A DNA stretch of 18,399 nt from DASVHF01 sp036382695 (GTDB taxonomy: Bacteria > Patescibacteriota > Microgenomatia > Woykebacterales > RBG-16-39-9b). Below are positions 1-6,651 of this stretch, piece after piece. A model generated the notes under the pieces. The model saw only the letters and a list, made by a program, of their open reading frames with translations, made no database searches and was not told where the DNA came from. The position numbers and the translations under genes are program-made. Each line of letters opens with the position of its first letter. Within the stretch, counting starts at the first letter, position 1. The stretch covers positions 1 to 18,399 of the forward strand of contig DASVHF010000014.1 of the NCBI GenBank assembly GCA_036382695.1, written 5' to 3'.

Positions 1-909
1 AAAGAGTACTCCGCGATTGGCTAGAGAAATCTCGCCTGGTTTTGGATGTGCTCCACCACCTATTAGGCCAATGGCGCTGGCAGAATGATGAGGGCTACGG
101 AACGGCCGTATTCTCACCACCGGATCTTCTGGATCGACTTGCCCGAGAATCGAATAGATTTTGGTTACTTCGAGTGCTTCTTCAATAGTCAGTTTAGGTA
201 AAATACTAGGAAAAGCTCGTGCAAGAAGGGTCTTACCTGCACCTGGCGGTCCTTTTAAAAGAATGTTGTGGCCACCTGCTGCAGCAATTTCTAGGGCTCG
301 TTTTGCCATTTCCTGACCCCGGATTTCTTTCATATCAAATTCGTAATCACCTCTACTATCTAAATCAACTTTAATTTTAGGATGAGCGGGCAACCGTTTG
401 TTGCCTGATAGATGGTGGAATAAATCAATTACGTTCTCGGCTGGAATTACGTTGATACCCTCCACAATTGCGGCTTCTTTCGCATTTACCATCGGTAGGA
501 AGAGACGCTTATAATTTTCGCGTTTTGCAAGGATGGTGAGGGGCAAAACTCCACTGGTAAATCGTAAGTTTCCATCTAGTGAAAGTTCGCCTAAGAAAAG
601 GGCATCGGTAATCTCCGTTGAAAGTTGCCCGGAAGCAATCAATATGCCGATTGCAATCGGAAGATCATAAGCGGGTCCTTCTTTTGGCAAATCAGCAGGG
701 GCTAGGTTGACAGTGATTCTTTTTGTCGGGAATTCAGCGCCGACGTTTTTCAAAGCCGCGCGGACTCTTTCTTTACTCTCTTCAACAGCTTTATCCGGCA
801 ACCCAACAATATTAAAAGCCGGCAAGCTTTGGCTAGCAACATCTACTTCCACCTCAATTGGCACGCTATCCAAACCAATCGTCGCTCCGCTAGTTACTTT
901 GGCAAGCAT
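1..909 (-). CDS. comM: ComM/YifB-family Mg-chelatase-like AAA+ ATPase, 3' part cut by window edge
   Basis: The first 303 codons are visible; the gene runs off the left edge. The protein starts MLAKVTSGATIGLD and has the N-terminal ChlI-like domain of the family (residues about 20-160, with NIVGLPDKAVEESKERVRAA and NLAPADLPKEGPAYDLPIA). A Walker A motif GPPGAGKT follows at residues 220-227, in the Mg_chelatase AAA+ domain, and FRSPHHSASAIGLIGGG at about 270-286. In E. coli and Haemophilus the family member ComM is a hexameric helicase that helps branch migration during natural transformation; that role is known from the family, not shown here. The ATG at 909 lies eight bases after a TATAAT on the minus strand, so the mRNA is probably leaderless. 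It diverges from the unknown gene at 993. The family assignment is secure; the symbol follows E. coli usage (also called yifB). Confidence 0.93.
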   Translation of the reverse strand, partial: MLAKVTSGATIGLDSVPIEVEVDVASQSLPAFNIVGLPDKAVEESKERVRAALKNVGAEFPTKRITVNLAPADLPKEGPAYDLPIAIGILIASGQLSTEITDALFLGELSLDGNLRFTSGVLPLTILAKRENYKRLFLPMVNAKEAAIVEGINVIPAENVIDLFHHLSGNKRLPAHPKIKVDLDSRGDYEFDMKEIRGQEMAKRALEIAAAGGHNILLKGPPGAGKTLLARAFPSILPKLTIEEALEVTKIYSILGQVDPEDPVVRIRPFRSPHHSASAIGLIGGGAHPKPGEISLANRGVLF

Positions 910-917
910 ACGAAGGG

Positions 918-926
918 ATTATATCA
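918..926 (-). promoter_or_regulatory. Extended -10 promoter of comM-like gene
   Basis: Read on the minus strand, TGATATAAT is an extended -10 (TGnTATAAT) with the TATAAT at 923-918. The predicted transcription start is near 911, two bases before the ATG at 909. No convincing -35 is seen. This suggests a leaderless transcript. Confidence 0.6.
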
Positions 927-972
927 CAGCAAATATCCTAACGTAGCAGTTTAAGAAAATGGACGCAAAGGA

Positions 973-981
973 TGGTATGAT
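973..981 (+). promoter_or_regulatory. Extended -10 promoter of the 397-residue unknown gene
   Basis: TGGTATGAT fits an extended -10 (TGnTATAAT with one mismatch). The hexamer at 976-981 ends 11 bases before the ATG at 993. The predicted start is near 988, giving a leader of about five bases with no room for a Shine-Dalgarno site. No clear -35 is seen. Confidence 0.5.
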
Positions 982-992
982 TAAATTAGTGT

Positions 993-2186
993 ATGATTGA
1001 CGAAATTCCAGAAATAAACAGTATAGAATTAGGGCCTGAGGGTGCCGGACTTGAAACCCCAGAGACCAGTAAAGCAGACGGTACATCCGAAGAAAAGCCA
1101 GATAAAGAAGGGCAGAACCCTGCCCAGAATGAAACCGAAACTTCTTCACCTCTACAAAAAGGAGAGAAAGAACCGGAAAAAGTAACATTTGGAATAATAG
1201 AAATAGAAGAAGACCTAAAAGCTGATTTGTTAACCCCAGAAGAAAGAGCAGTTTATCAGAGTGGCTTTCATACTCTTAAAGAGATCGTAGAAAGGAGTGA
1301 TAACATCGGCAGAATGGTTCTTACTAACCCAGATATCACTTCCGGGGTTGTAGGATTGCAACCGCTCGTAAGTATGAAAACTGGGGAAGCAGTAATGCTT
1401 TATCAATCTTTTAGATACACCGGGGTCGATTTTCAAAAAGATTATAGTTTTCTTGAGTTTGGTAAAGAAGCAAGTCATTTAAAAGTACTTGTCAATGACC
1501 AAGCAGCAGAAAACATTCTAAGAACGTATCAAAAAGAGCTTGGTGTTACAGTACCAACCAGACCATTACAAAAAGACGAGATTTTATCGTTTATATCCCA
1601 ATTACTTAATAGTACAGATATAAGGCAGGCTAACTTAGCTCATGGGTTACTAAGCGGTTTTCCCCTTGAGGATTGTCAGCGTTGGGTAGGAAGACCAGAT
1701 AGCACTTTAAGGTCTATCCCAACACTAGGAAAGGTTGAAAATCTAGACAACCGTTTCTTAGGACAACAAATTGAAGGTTCGGATAAAATTATGAGGATTG
1801 ACCCCATTAGTCTTTTAGACCCTACTAATTATGAAATGTCCTCAAGTAAAAATTATTTTATGCCTGATACACGCACGTCAATCTCCCTGGGCGCGGGGAC
1901 AGGAACAATCGAAGGTTTTGGACTGAGATGGACGGCTCAATTACCGCCAGGCGAAACAACAATTAGGCATTTACAAAAAGTAATGCAGGTCAACAGAGAA
2001 CTTGGGCTTATGAATTTTATTGATAAACAAAGAGGCACCTTCAAAGTGGAAGATAATATCAAAGCGATAAACATAGCCAGAGAAAATTTACATGAAAGAA
2101 GTCTAAAACCATTGAGCCATCTAGTAGAAGCATTTGGGATTTTTTCATCATTTGGCAATAGAAAGAAGGACAGAAGTCAACATTGA
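993..2186 (+). CDS. Hypothetical protein, acidic disordered N-terminus plus unknown globular domain (397 aa)
   Basis: I do not recognise this family. Residues 1-62 are rich in E, P, G, S and T and look disordered. The rest reads as a folded, soluble protein with no membrane segment or signal peptide. Visible landmarks are HGLLSGFPLEDCQRW (217-231), which looks like a conserved loop-helix segment, and SISLGAGTGTIEGFGLRW (296-313), a Gly-rich strand-turn. There are no obvious metal-binding or nucleotide-binding motifs. The C-terminus is basic (NRKKDRSQH) and the stop is TGA. Codon use is ordinary and the frame is open for 1.2 kb, so it is very likely a real gene. The start at 993 is chosen because a -10 box lies just upstream, which implies near-leaderless translation. 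It diverges from the comM-like gene. Function unknown. Confidence 0.8.
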   Translation: MIDEIPEINSIELGPEGAGLETPETSKADGTSEEKPDKEGQNPAQNETETSSPLQKGEKEPEKVTFGIIEIEEDLKADLLTPEERAVYQSGFHTLKEIVERSDNIGRMVLTNPDITSGVVGLQPLVSMKTGEAVMLYQSFRYTGVDFQKDYSFLEFGKEASHLKVLVNDQAAENILRTYQKELGVTVPTRPLQKDEILSFISQLLNSTDIRQANLAHGLLSGFPLEDCQRWVGRPDSTLRSIPTLGKVENLDNRFLGQQIEGSDKIMRIDPISLLDPTNYEMSSSKNYFMPDTRTSISLGAGTGTIEGFGLRWTAQLPPGETTIRHLQKVMQVNRELGLMNFIDKQRGTFKVEDNIKAINIARENLHERSLKPLSHLVEAFGIFSSFGNRKKDRSQH

Positions 2187-2294
2187 GATCAGTAGGGCGG
2201 TGCAGAGGCTTTGAAAGTAGGTTGGTTACTCGGAAATCCTATTTCACAATCTCAAACTTAAATATATATTTCAGACCTACTTAGGGCTGGATTC

Positions 2295-2323
2295 TTATCT
2301 AGCTATCCTTTATTATATATAAT
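2295..2323 (+). promoter_or_regulatory. Probable promoter of the small acidic protein gene
   Basis: A perfect TATAAT sits at 2318-2323 with a weak -35 (TTATCT, 2295-2300) 17 bases upstream. It precedes the Shine-Dalgarno site and ATG of the gene at 2357 by about 30 bases. Confidence 0.5.
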
Positions 2324-2356
2324 ATAGATGATGTACCCGAATGGAGGTGATGGGTA

Positions 2357-2518
2357 ATGCAAGTAGATGAAGAACAAAAGAAAGATGAGGTAGTAACCCC
2401 AGGCGAAACCCCAGGCGGCGAAGGCGAAGGTGGTAAAAGCGAAGGTGTAGAAGAAGGAGGTGCGAAAGAGGAAAAACCAGAAGGTGAAGAAAAGCCTGAG
2501 GGTGCGCCTTCAGAATAA
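2357..2518 (+). CDS. Small acidic Glu/Gly/Pro-rich low-complexity protein (53 aa)
   Basis: This frame encodes 53 residues starting MQVDEEQKKDEVVTPGE and ending EEKPEGAPSE before TAA. The composition is extreme: almost only E, G, K, P, V, A and T, with GGEGEGG and repeated KPEG elements and no aromatic or cysteine residue. It is predicted to be disordered and strongly acidic. The start is supported by a strong Shine-Dalgarno site, GGAGGTGA (2343-2350), six bases before the ATG at 2357, and by a TATAAT upstream. The same acidic E/P/G flavour is seen in residues 1-62 of the preceding protein. No family recognised. The signals argue for a real gene, but low-complexity peptides of this size are hard to prove. 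Confidence 0.6.
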   Translation: MQVDEEQKKDEVVTPGETPGGEGEGGKSEGVEEGGAKEEKPEGEEKPEGAPSE

Positions 2519-2595
2519 TTAAGGTGGAAAGTAAATATTTTAATCTAGCCTCGGTACGTGGCTAATTTTTACGTTTGTGTTTAGCCAATAAAGAA

Positions 2596-2627
2596 AAACG
2601 ACCCATTCGGCTAGCTCAGGGTCGTTT
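2596..2627 (+). terminator. Hairpin, probable terminator after the acidic peptide gene
   Basis: A 9-bp perfect stem AAACGACCC / GGGTCGTTT (2596-2604 and 2619-2627) encloses a 14-base loop. The T-tract is short on the plus strand (GTTTCTCC) and better on the minus strand (GTTTTTCTTTATT). It separates the acidic peptide gene from the promoter of the DUF4342 gene, so transcription stop for the upstream gene is the likely job. Confidence 0.5.
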
Positions 2628-2650
2628 CTCCTCCTAAGAAAACCTCAAAA

Positions 2651-2679
2651 TTGCAACTATAAATTAAGAGTGTTATATT
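2651..2679 (+). promoter_or_regulatory. Probable promoter of the DUF4342 gene
   Basis: TTGCAA (2651-2656) and TATATT (2674-2679) are 17 bases apart. The predicted start is near 2686, leaving about 20 bases of leader that contain the Shine-Dalgarno site at 2692-2697. Confidence 0.45.
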
Positions 2680-2705
2680 TGCAGTTACGTCAGGAGGTGG
2701 TTGAA

Positions 2706-2948
2706 ATGGATCAAAAAACCAAAGAAGAAATTAAGGTAAAAGGTGATGAGCTTTTGGCAAAAGTGAAGCAGCTAGTCAAGGAAGGCAACGTTCGTCAGAT
2801 TACGATAAAAGATAAAGACGGAAAAACTTTAATTGTTTTACCTTTGACGGTCGGAGTAGTCGGGGCTGTACTTGTACCTGTACTAGCAGCAGTGGGGACA
2901 ATAGCGGCTTTGGTAACAGAATGTACTATTACCGTAGAGAGAAAATAG
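2706..2948 (+). CDS. DUF4342 domain protein, short form (80 aa)
   Basis: The ATG at 2706 is preferred over the in-frame ATG 36 bases upstream because AGGAGG (2692-2697) lies eight bases before it. The product has a charged N-terminal helix (residues 1-33, KTKEEIKVKGDELLAKVKQL), then a DUF4342-like segment: GNVRQITIKDKDGKTLIVLP, a glycine/valine-rich hydrophobic stretch (about 47-71, TVGVVGAVLVPVLAAVGTIA) and the ending CTITVERK. The hydrophobic stretch is long enough to sit in a membrane. Many family members carry an N-terminal UBA-like domain; I see none here. The function of the domain is not known. The gene converges with the membrane-protein gene at 2951 with only two bases between stop codons. 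Confidence 0.8.
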   Translation: MDQKTKEEIKVKGDELLAKVKQLVKEGNVRQITIKDKDGKTLIVLPLTVGVVGAVLVPVLAAVGTIAALVTECTITVERK

Positions 2949-2950
2949 AA

Positions 2951-3280
2951 TTACGAAGAAAGAACAATCACGACGATTGTTATTATCAAGATAATCCCGA
3001 GAGAGTAAAGTAAAGTGTAGGCCAAAACAGACAGAGCTTCTTTGATTTTTTTATTTAAGGCTAAATATGCTGGGTATCCAAAAACCGTAGATCCTGTTAC
3101 AGCGGCTGAAAAAATAAGTAGGATAAGCATTAAGACAATCCCTAAAAATCCAGGTGTAGCCGAAACCTCCTGCATAAAGTAAAAGAAACCGCCGATTAAA
3201 ACACTATAAATGGTTACACCCAAGGCTTGCAGAAGACCAACTATGCACGGATCTGGCGATTTTTTAAATATATTTTTCAT
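2951..3280 (-). CDS. Small hypothetical membrane protein, three TM segments (109 aa)
   Basis: The protein starts MKNIFKKSPDP and has hydrophobic segments at about residues 13-35, 45-68 and 83-107. A lysine-containing loop (ALNKKIKEA) lies between the second and third. By the positive-inside rule the N-terminus and this loop should be cytoplasmic. The layout resembles small CPR membrane proteins sometimes found near secretion or pilus genes, but I cannot assign a family. An upstream start (3316) is possible. I chose ATG 3280 because a TTGCGT-N17-TATATT promoter (3316-3288) ends seven bases before it, so the longer start would lie inside the promoter. It converges with the DUF4342 gene and diverges from the pilin-like gene at 3376. 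Confidence 0.65.
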   Translation of the reverse strand: MKNIFKKSPDPCIVGLLQALGVTIYSVLIGGFFYFMQEVSATPGFLGIVLMLILLIFSAAVTGSTVFGYPAYLALNKKIKEALSVLAYTLLYSLGIILIITIVVIVLSS

Positions 3281-3287
3281 ATACTCA

Positions 3288-3316
3288 AATATACTAATAA
3301 TTACACAGGTACGCAA
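3288..3316 (-). promoter_or_regulatory. Promoter of the 3-TM membrane protein gene, leaderless
   Basis: On the minus strand, TTGCGT (3316-3311) and TATATT (3293-3288) are 17 bases apart. The predicted start is about 3281, one base before the ATG at 3280. Confidence 0.5.
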
Positions 3317-3338
3317 CCTCTCTTGTGAACCTATTTAC

Positions 3339-3368
3339 TTGACAAGCAAACGAGGCGTAGAGTACGCT
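3339..3368 (+). promoter_or_regulatory. Probable promoter of the pilin-like gene, leaderless
   Basis: A perfect TTGACA (3339-3344) is followed after 18 bases by TACGCT (3363-3368), a weak -10. The predicted start falls about one base before the ATG at 3376, and no Shine-Dalgarno site is present. Confidence 0.45.
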
Positions 3369-3375
3369 TAATTTA

Positions 3376-4737
3376 ATGGGCATACTTAAAAGTAAAGTTT
3401 TCATCCTCGTCTTCGTAGTCCTAATCCTTCTAGTAGTTGCTGCTGTAGCAGGTTACTACCTTTTCTCCATCTACACCTTCAACACATTTACCAAAACACT
3501 TGATAGTGAGAACAAGAGCTTGTTTATCGCGTTTGACCAAGAAGTAGCCACCACAAATAAAATACAGCAGAATCTTATCAAATCGGTAGAATTTGAAACC
3601 GATTTTGATAAAGAGACGAATGCCAAATATCTGAACGCAGCAAAATCTGACTACGAAAAATCGTTGAACGATTACAAAAAAGGAATTGATGAGCTAAAAT
3701 CAGACTCATCAGATTTAGTCAAGTTTAAAGATTTGCCGCTTTGGCTGACTGCTGATCAGAAAAAATTTACTAATGATCTTACAACTTCCATCGGCCAATA
3801 TTTAGAGGCTCGAAAGGCTGACTATCAATTTCAGGTTAAAATAAAACCAATAAATAATAGTATTTTCCAGATGATCGAGGATATGCTCGTGATAGTTGAA
3901 TACCCAATAGTAGTAGAGAAAAACCTGGCTACTGCCCTAACACCAGCACAAGTTCAACAAGCTTTCAGTAAAGACTTTTACATGGTCGAATCATTAGAAA
4001 AATACACCAAACCAGATTATAAATTCGAAGGGCACGATAAGCTGGCTGGCGAATTCCCAAAATCTTACAAGGCTTTTGGTGCGGTCAAAGAAAGCTACGG
4101 CGCAATTTATCTAATGTATAAAGCCTTAGCTAATGGAAACTACTCCCAATTTGAACAAGCTACTGCGACTCTCAGTCAGTCAGATGATTTAGAAAGTGTA
4201 CTTGGTGACCTAGATATTGAATTAGCCCAAAAAAATAAACCGCATGTGGCTAAGATAAAAGATAGTTATGTAAACTACGCTAAAGCCTTGGATTTCTTTG
4301 CTGAGAAAAAACTCTCCAGCAACCTGCTATCGAAGGAGAAAGTCCTCGTCCAAAACAATCAAAACAAAGTAATCGTCTTTGCTTACCTTGTGGAATTATA
4401 CTATGCTGATGAATATAAGTATCCAACTGATACTTCGTTCCACTCCTTTATTGCTACACTCAAGGCTGGAAATCACTTTGATGAGAATCTCAAATTTGAC
4501 GAATCTGATTTCACCTATGCCTCGGATGGAACCCACTATTATGAGATGGCTTACAAGGATGACGCCACTGGGAAGCAAGATATGGTGTTAGTTGGAGTCA
4601 AGGAAACTGCTGACAAAACCTTAGGGGCCTGGGTCCTAACTCCAGTGATCAAAGTAGATAATAAAAAGTTTAAATTGGAATTTGTCAACAGTCTCACCAA
4701 CTCCATTAATTCTCTCCTACCACTAGGTTCACTTTAA
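3376..4737 (+). CDS. Membrane-anchored extracytoplasmic protein with a pilin/pseudopilin-like C-terminal region (453 aa)
   Basis: An N-terminal anchor (residues about 7-31, basic start MGILKSK, then a long aliphatic segment) is followed by about 290 residues that look mostly alpha-helical and are rich in K, D, S and Y (about 40-325). The C-terminal part (about 330-408) resembles the globular half of type IV pilins and type II pseudopilins. NKVIVFAYLVELYYADEYKYP matches the usual end of the pilin helix plus the YYaDnghYP loop, and the later FTYASDGTHYYEMAYKDDATG segment matches the YsSDGtsYtL-type strand pair. There is no prepilin peptidase site at the N-terminus. It is therefore not an ordinary pilin but a fixed surface protein borrowing a pilin-like fold. 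That reading is inference from sequence likeness. The gene diverges from the 3-TM gene and converges with the bactofilin-like gene. Confidence 0.7.
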   Translation: MGILKSKVFILVFVVLILLVVAAVAGYYLFSIYTFNTFTKTLDSENKSLFIAFDQEVATTNKIQQNLIKSVEFETDFDKETNAKYLNAAKSDYEKSLNDYKKGIDELKSDSSDLVKFKDLPLWLTADQKKFTNDLTTSIGQYLEARKADYQFQVKIKPINNSIFQMIEDMLVIVEYPIVVEKNLATALTPAQVQQAFSKDFYMVESLEKYTKPDYKFEGHDKLAGEFPKSYKAFGAVKESYGAIYLMYKALANGNYSQFEQATATLSQSDDLESVLGDLDIELAQKNKPHVAKIKDSYVNYAKALDFFAEKKLSSNLLSKEKVLVQNNQNKVIVFAYLVELYYADEYKYPTDTSFHSFIATLKAGNHFDENLKFDESDFTYASDGTHYYEMAYKDDATGKQDMVLVGVKETADKTLGAWVLTPVIKVDNKKFKLEFVNSLTNSINSLLPLGSL

Positions 4738-4793
4738 TGCTTTTTCTTACTAAAATATAGGTTCAACCTTAGAAAATAAATGGTTACGAGGAA

Positions 4794-5963
4794 TTAGATG
4801 ATGTCTCTTTTTCTGGCAAGTGAATAGATTGCTTTCTTGGTCAGGGCCGCTGCGCCCAAACCAAAGAGTATGACGAAGAGAGTAACTAAACCGCCAATTA
4901 TCGGTATCAAGGTGACAATATAGTAAACAAAAAGTCCCGATACAAAAGCCCAAACCTCATGAACCTTTCTGCCAGTTCGCTCTAGTATCCACGAGCCAGC
5001 CCAGAAAATAATGAATATTCTCGCCAGATACAAGCTTATTAGGTAAAGGGCCAGAAGAATTAGAGCAAGAGGTATCCCAACTACGGTCGCAAGAAGGATT
5101 ATAAAAACAATCGGTGTTACAACAACGGTAAGAAAACCAACCCCCAAAGATACCCATGGTCTTCTTCTTAGAGTCGATACGGTTTCTCTGTTGTATTTGG
5201 GGAAAAACGCAATTAACAGCAAACCGATAACCAAGGTGGAGACTACACTAACGACCTTCATAAAGATGTTGAAGCCTGTGAAGGCAGCAAATGCTTTTCC
5301 TGCTGTGGGTCTAGCTGCTTCTGGCGGAGTCTTTTTGGTCACATCTCCAACAACCACCGCATTCTTATCAATAGAAGCAGTCTCATCACTCCAATAAGTA
5401 AGGTCTCCGCCTACCTTTGCCTTTGAAGTAAGCCGCAATACTCCTACTCCAGCTTCTACGTCTCCATCAATTCTATTTGATATAGTCAGATTTCCGGCGC
5501 CAACTTTCACATTACTTCCTACTGGCGCAGCTAGACTCAGATTTCCTGCTCCCGCCAAAACACTACCACGGATCCTTGCACTATCGGTAAAATCAACATT
5601 ACCACCACCAACAGCTACGTTCCTTCCAATTTCACCGCTGATTGTAACTTGTCCACCACCAGCCCGAAGATCTTGAGTAATATTGCCTGAAACAGTAACT
5701 AACCCACCGCCAGTAATTAAATCGCCGTTCACTTTCCCATCCACCAGCACTTGTCCACCAAAAGCATAGACATCGCCATTGACTGTCCCGGAAATTTCGA
5801 CTACATCACCAAAACCGAAATAATCCTTATTGACCACTTCTCCAGCTGGCACAGTTACGACTTTCGTTTCTTTAGAATTATCTTTGCTTTTGTCTCGAGC
5901 AATAGCGACAGGAGCAACAAAAAGCAGGGCAAACGCAAATAAGATGATGGTAAGTTTCTTCAT
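4794..5963 (-). CDS. Exported bactofilin-like (polymer-forming) beta-helix protein with C-terminal membrane domain (389 aa)
   Basis: A clear signal peptide (residues 1-22, KK then a hydrophobic core ending AIARD) is followed by a beta-helix of short repeats (about 50-208), such as SGTVNGDVYAFGGQVLVDG and GGGQVTISGEIG, the pattern of bactofilin/polymer-forming proteins. The C-terminal part (about 231-378) has four or five hydrophobic segments with conserved-looking RRRPWVSLGVGF and GIPLAL elements. This architecture, an outside beta-helix tethered to a multi-TM tail, is common among bacterial polymer-forming proteins. The helix probably acts at the cell surface; its partner is unknown. A GGAGG at 5980-5984 seems to be a Shine-Dalgarno site but is in frame spacing only for an out-of-frame ATG (5973) leading to a 31-codon frame. 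The ATG at 5963 instead fits leaderless transcription from a near-consensus promoter. Confidence 0.85.
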   Translation of the reverse strand: MKKLTIILFAFALLFVAPVAIARDKSKDNSKETKVVTVPAGEVVNKDYFGFGDVVEISGTVNGDVYAFGGQVLVDGKVNGDLITGGGLVTVSGNITQDLRAGGGQVTISGEIGRNVAVGGGNVDFTDSARIRGSVLAGAGNLSLAAPVGSNVKVGAGNLTISNRIDGDVEAGVGVLRLTSKAKVGGDLTYWSDETASIDKNAVVVGDVTKKTPPEAARPTAGKAFAAFTGFNIFMKVVSVVSTLVIGLLLIAFFPKYNRETVSTLRRRPWVSLGVGFLTVVVTPIVFIILLATVVGIPLALILLALYLISLYLARIFIIFWAGSWILERTGRKVHEVWAFVSGLFVYYIVTLIPIIGGLVTLFVILFGLGAAALTKKAIYSLARKRDII

Positions 5964-5971
5964 TTGCGGCC

Positions 5972-6000
5972 ATTGTAAACCTCCACTATTTTACTGTCAA
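5972..6000 (-). promoter_or_regulatory. Near-consensus promoter of the bactofilin-like gene, leaderless
   Basis: On the minus strand, a perfect TTGACA (6000-5995) and TACAAT (5977-5972) are 17 bases apart. The predicted start is about 5965, two bases before the ATG at 5963. A GGAGG lies inside the spacer and would not be in the mRNA. Confidence 0.75.
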
Positions 6001-6117
6001 GTCAACGTTTTTCCCATGAATTTAGAGTATCAACTCGGTTTAGGCTGATTGAAGTTGCTTCGCAATTAGGAAAAGGTTCCAAATTTTGTATTTATTTACC
6101 GACTACAGCACGTGAAT

Positions 6118-6543
6118 CTAGAGTAAATCGTAGATTTTAAACAGTATTCTCGTACACTCACCCATCTGCCCTTTATGCTCTTTTTTAACTAAATCATAAA
6201 ACTCTTGTGGACTCACCCATTTCCGATCAATATAGTGTTTTTGGTCTAGATTAAACTCTCCTTCATATGAAAGGACATCCTAATCTTCCATATGTAGCTT
6301 GTAATTTTCGCGATCATCGACAACAGTACCAATTGGATTGAACGAGATCTCTACCGATTTTAGGCCTAATTGATTTTTTACTAATCTATTAGCAGCTTCT
6401 TGTGGTTTCTCGTTCTCACGGAGGTAGATTGATGGAATCGACCAAAAACCTGGAAAGTTGTAGATGAGTGATCGTTTTGTAGTAAGTATTTTATTTTCAG
6501 AGTTTTTGAAAACTAAGGAGATAGCTTTTCGTGTTCGTTTCAT
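6118..6543 (-). pseudogene. Decayed Nudix-hydrolase-like gene with an in-frame amber stop
   Basis: The frame starts MKRTRKAISLVFKNSENKIL at 6543. It shows the Nudix pattern GFWSIPSIYLRENEKPQEAA, then NRLVKNQLGL, up to residue 87, where a TAG (6282-6280) stops it. The same frame stays open for 53 more residues (DVLSYEGEF..., then RKWVSPQEFYDLV, typical of a Nudix C-terminus) to TAG at 6118. The full 141-codon length is normal for a Nudix fold. The Nudix box GX5EX7REUXEEXGU is also damaged: Gly is Ile39, the RE glutamate is Leu54 and the EE pair is Asn57-Gln58, while Glu45, Arg53 and Gly60 remain. Metal-binding glutamates are therefore lost, so hydrolase activity is unlikely. The promoter is still good, so a truncated product could be made. 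Sequencing error at the TAG alone would not explain the missing catalytic residues. Confidence 0.7.
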
Positions 6544-6549
6544 AAACCA

Positions 6550-6579
6550 ATTATCACACCAGGGGGCTGTTTTAGTCAA
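6550..6579 (-). promoter_or_regulatory. Promoter of the decayed Nudix gene, leaderless
   Basis: On the minus strand, TTGACT (6579-6574) and GATAAT (6555-6550) are 18 bases apart, with TG one base before the -10. The predicted start coincides with the A of the ATG at 6543. The -35 directly follows the T-tract of the rnpB terminator. Confidence 0.65.
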
Positions 6580-6606
6580 AACAAAAAACTCCGATAAAAT
6601 CGGAGT
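6578..6606 (-). terminator. Intrinsic terminator of rnpB
   Basis: On the minus strand, the stem ACTCCGAT / ATCGGAGT (6606-6599 and 6595-6588) closes a 3-base loop and is followed by TTTTT, G and TTTT. It is a textbook rho-independent terminator about 45 bases after the end of the RNase P RNA. Confidence 0.85.
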
Positions 6607-6628
6607 TCTTTGATGCTTGCCGTGTACC

Positions 6629-6648
6629 GGAGCGTTAGCGACTGGTAC
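6629..6648 (+). repeat. Copy A of a short dispersed repeat
   Basis: GGAGCGTTAGCGACTGGTAC is nearly identical to GGAGCGATAGCGACGCAGTAC at 8133-8153; both are intergenic and at the 3' side of a gene. With flanking GTACC it can form a small hairpin (GTACC/GGTAC ends). Confidence 0.4.
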
Positions 6649-6651
6649 ATG

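Noticed and set aside
2605..2619. TTCGGCTAGCTCAGG resembles a tRNA D-arm
   Set aside because: It is the loop of a perfect 9-bp hairpin; no acceptor, anticodon or T-arm surrounds it.
5878..5973. 31-codon frame from ATG 5973 as a separate leader peptide
   Set aside because: It is cysteine-rich antisense-of-frame sequence of the signal peptide, and its GGAGG lies within a promoter spacer.
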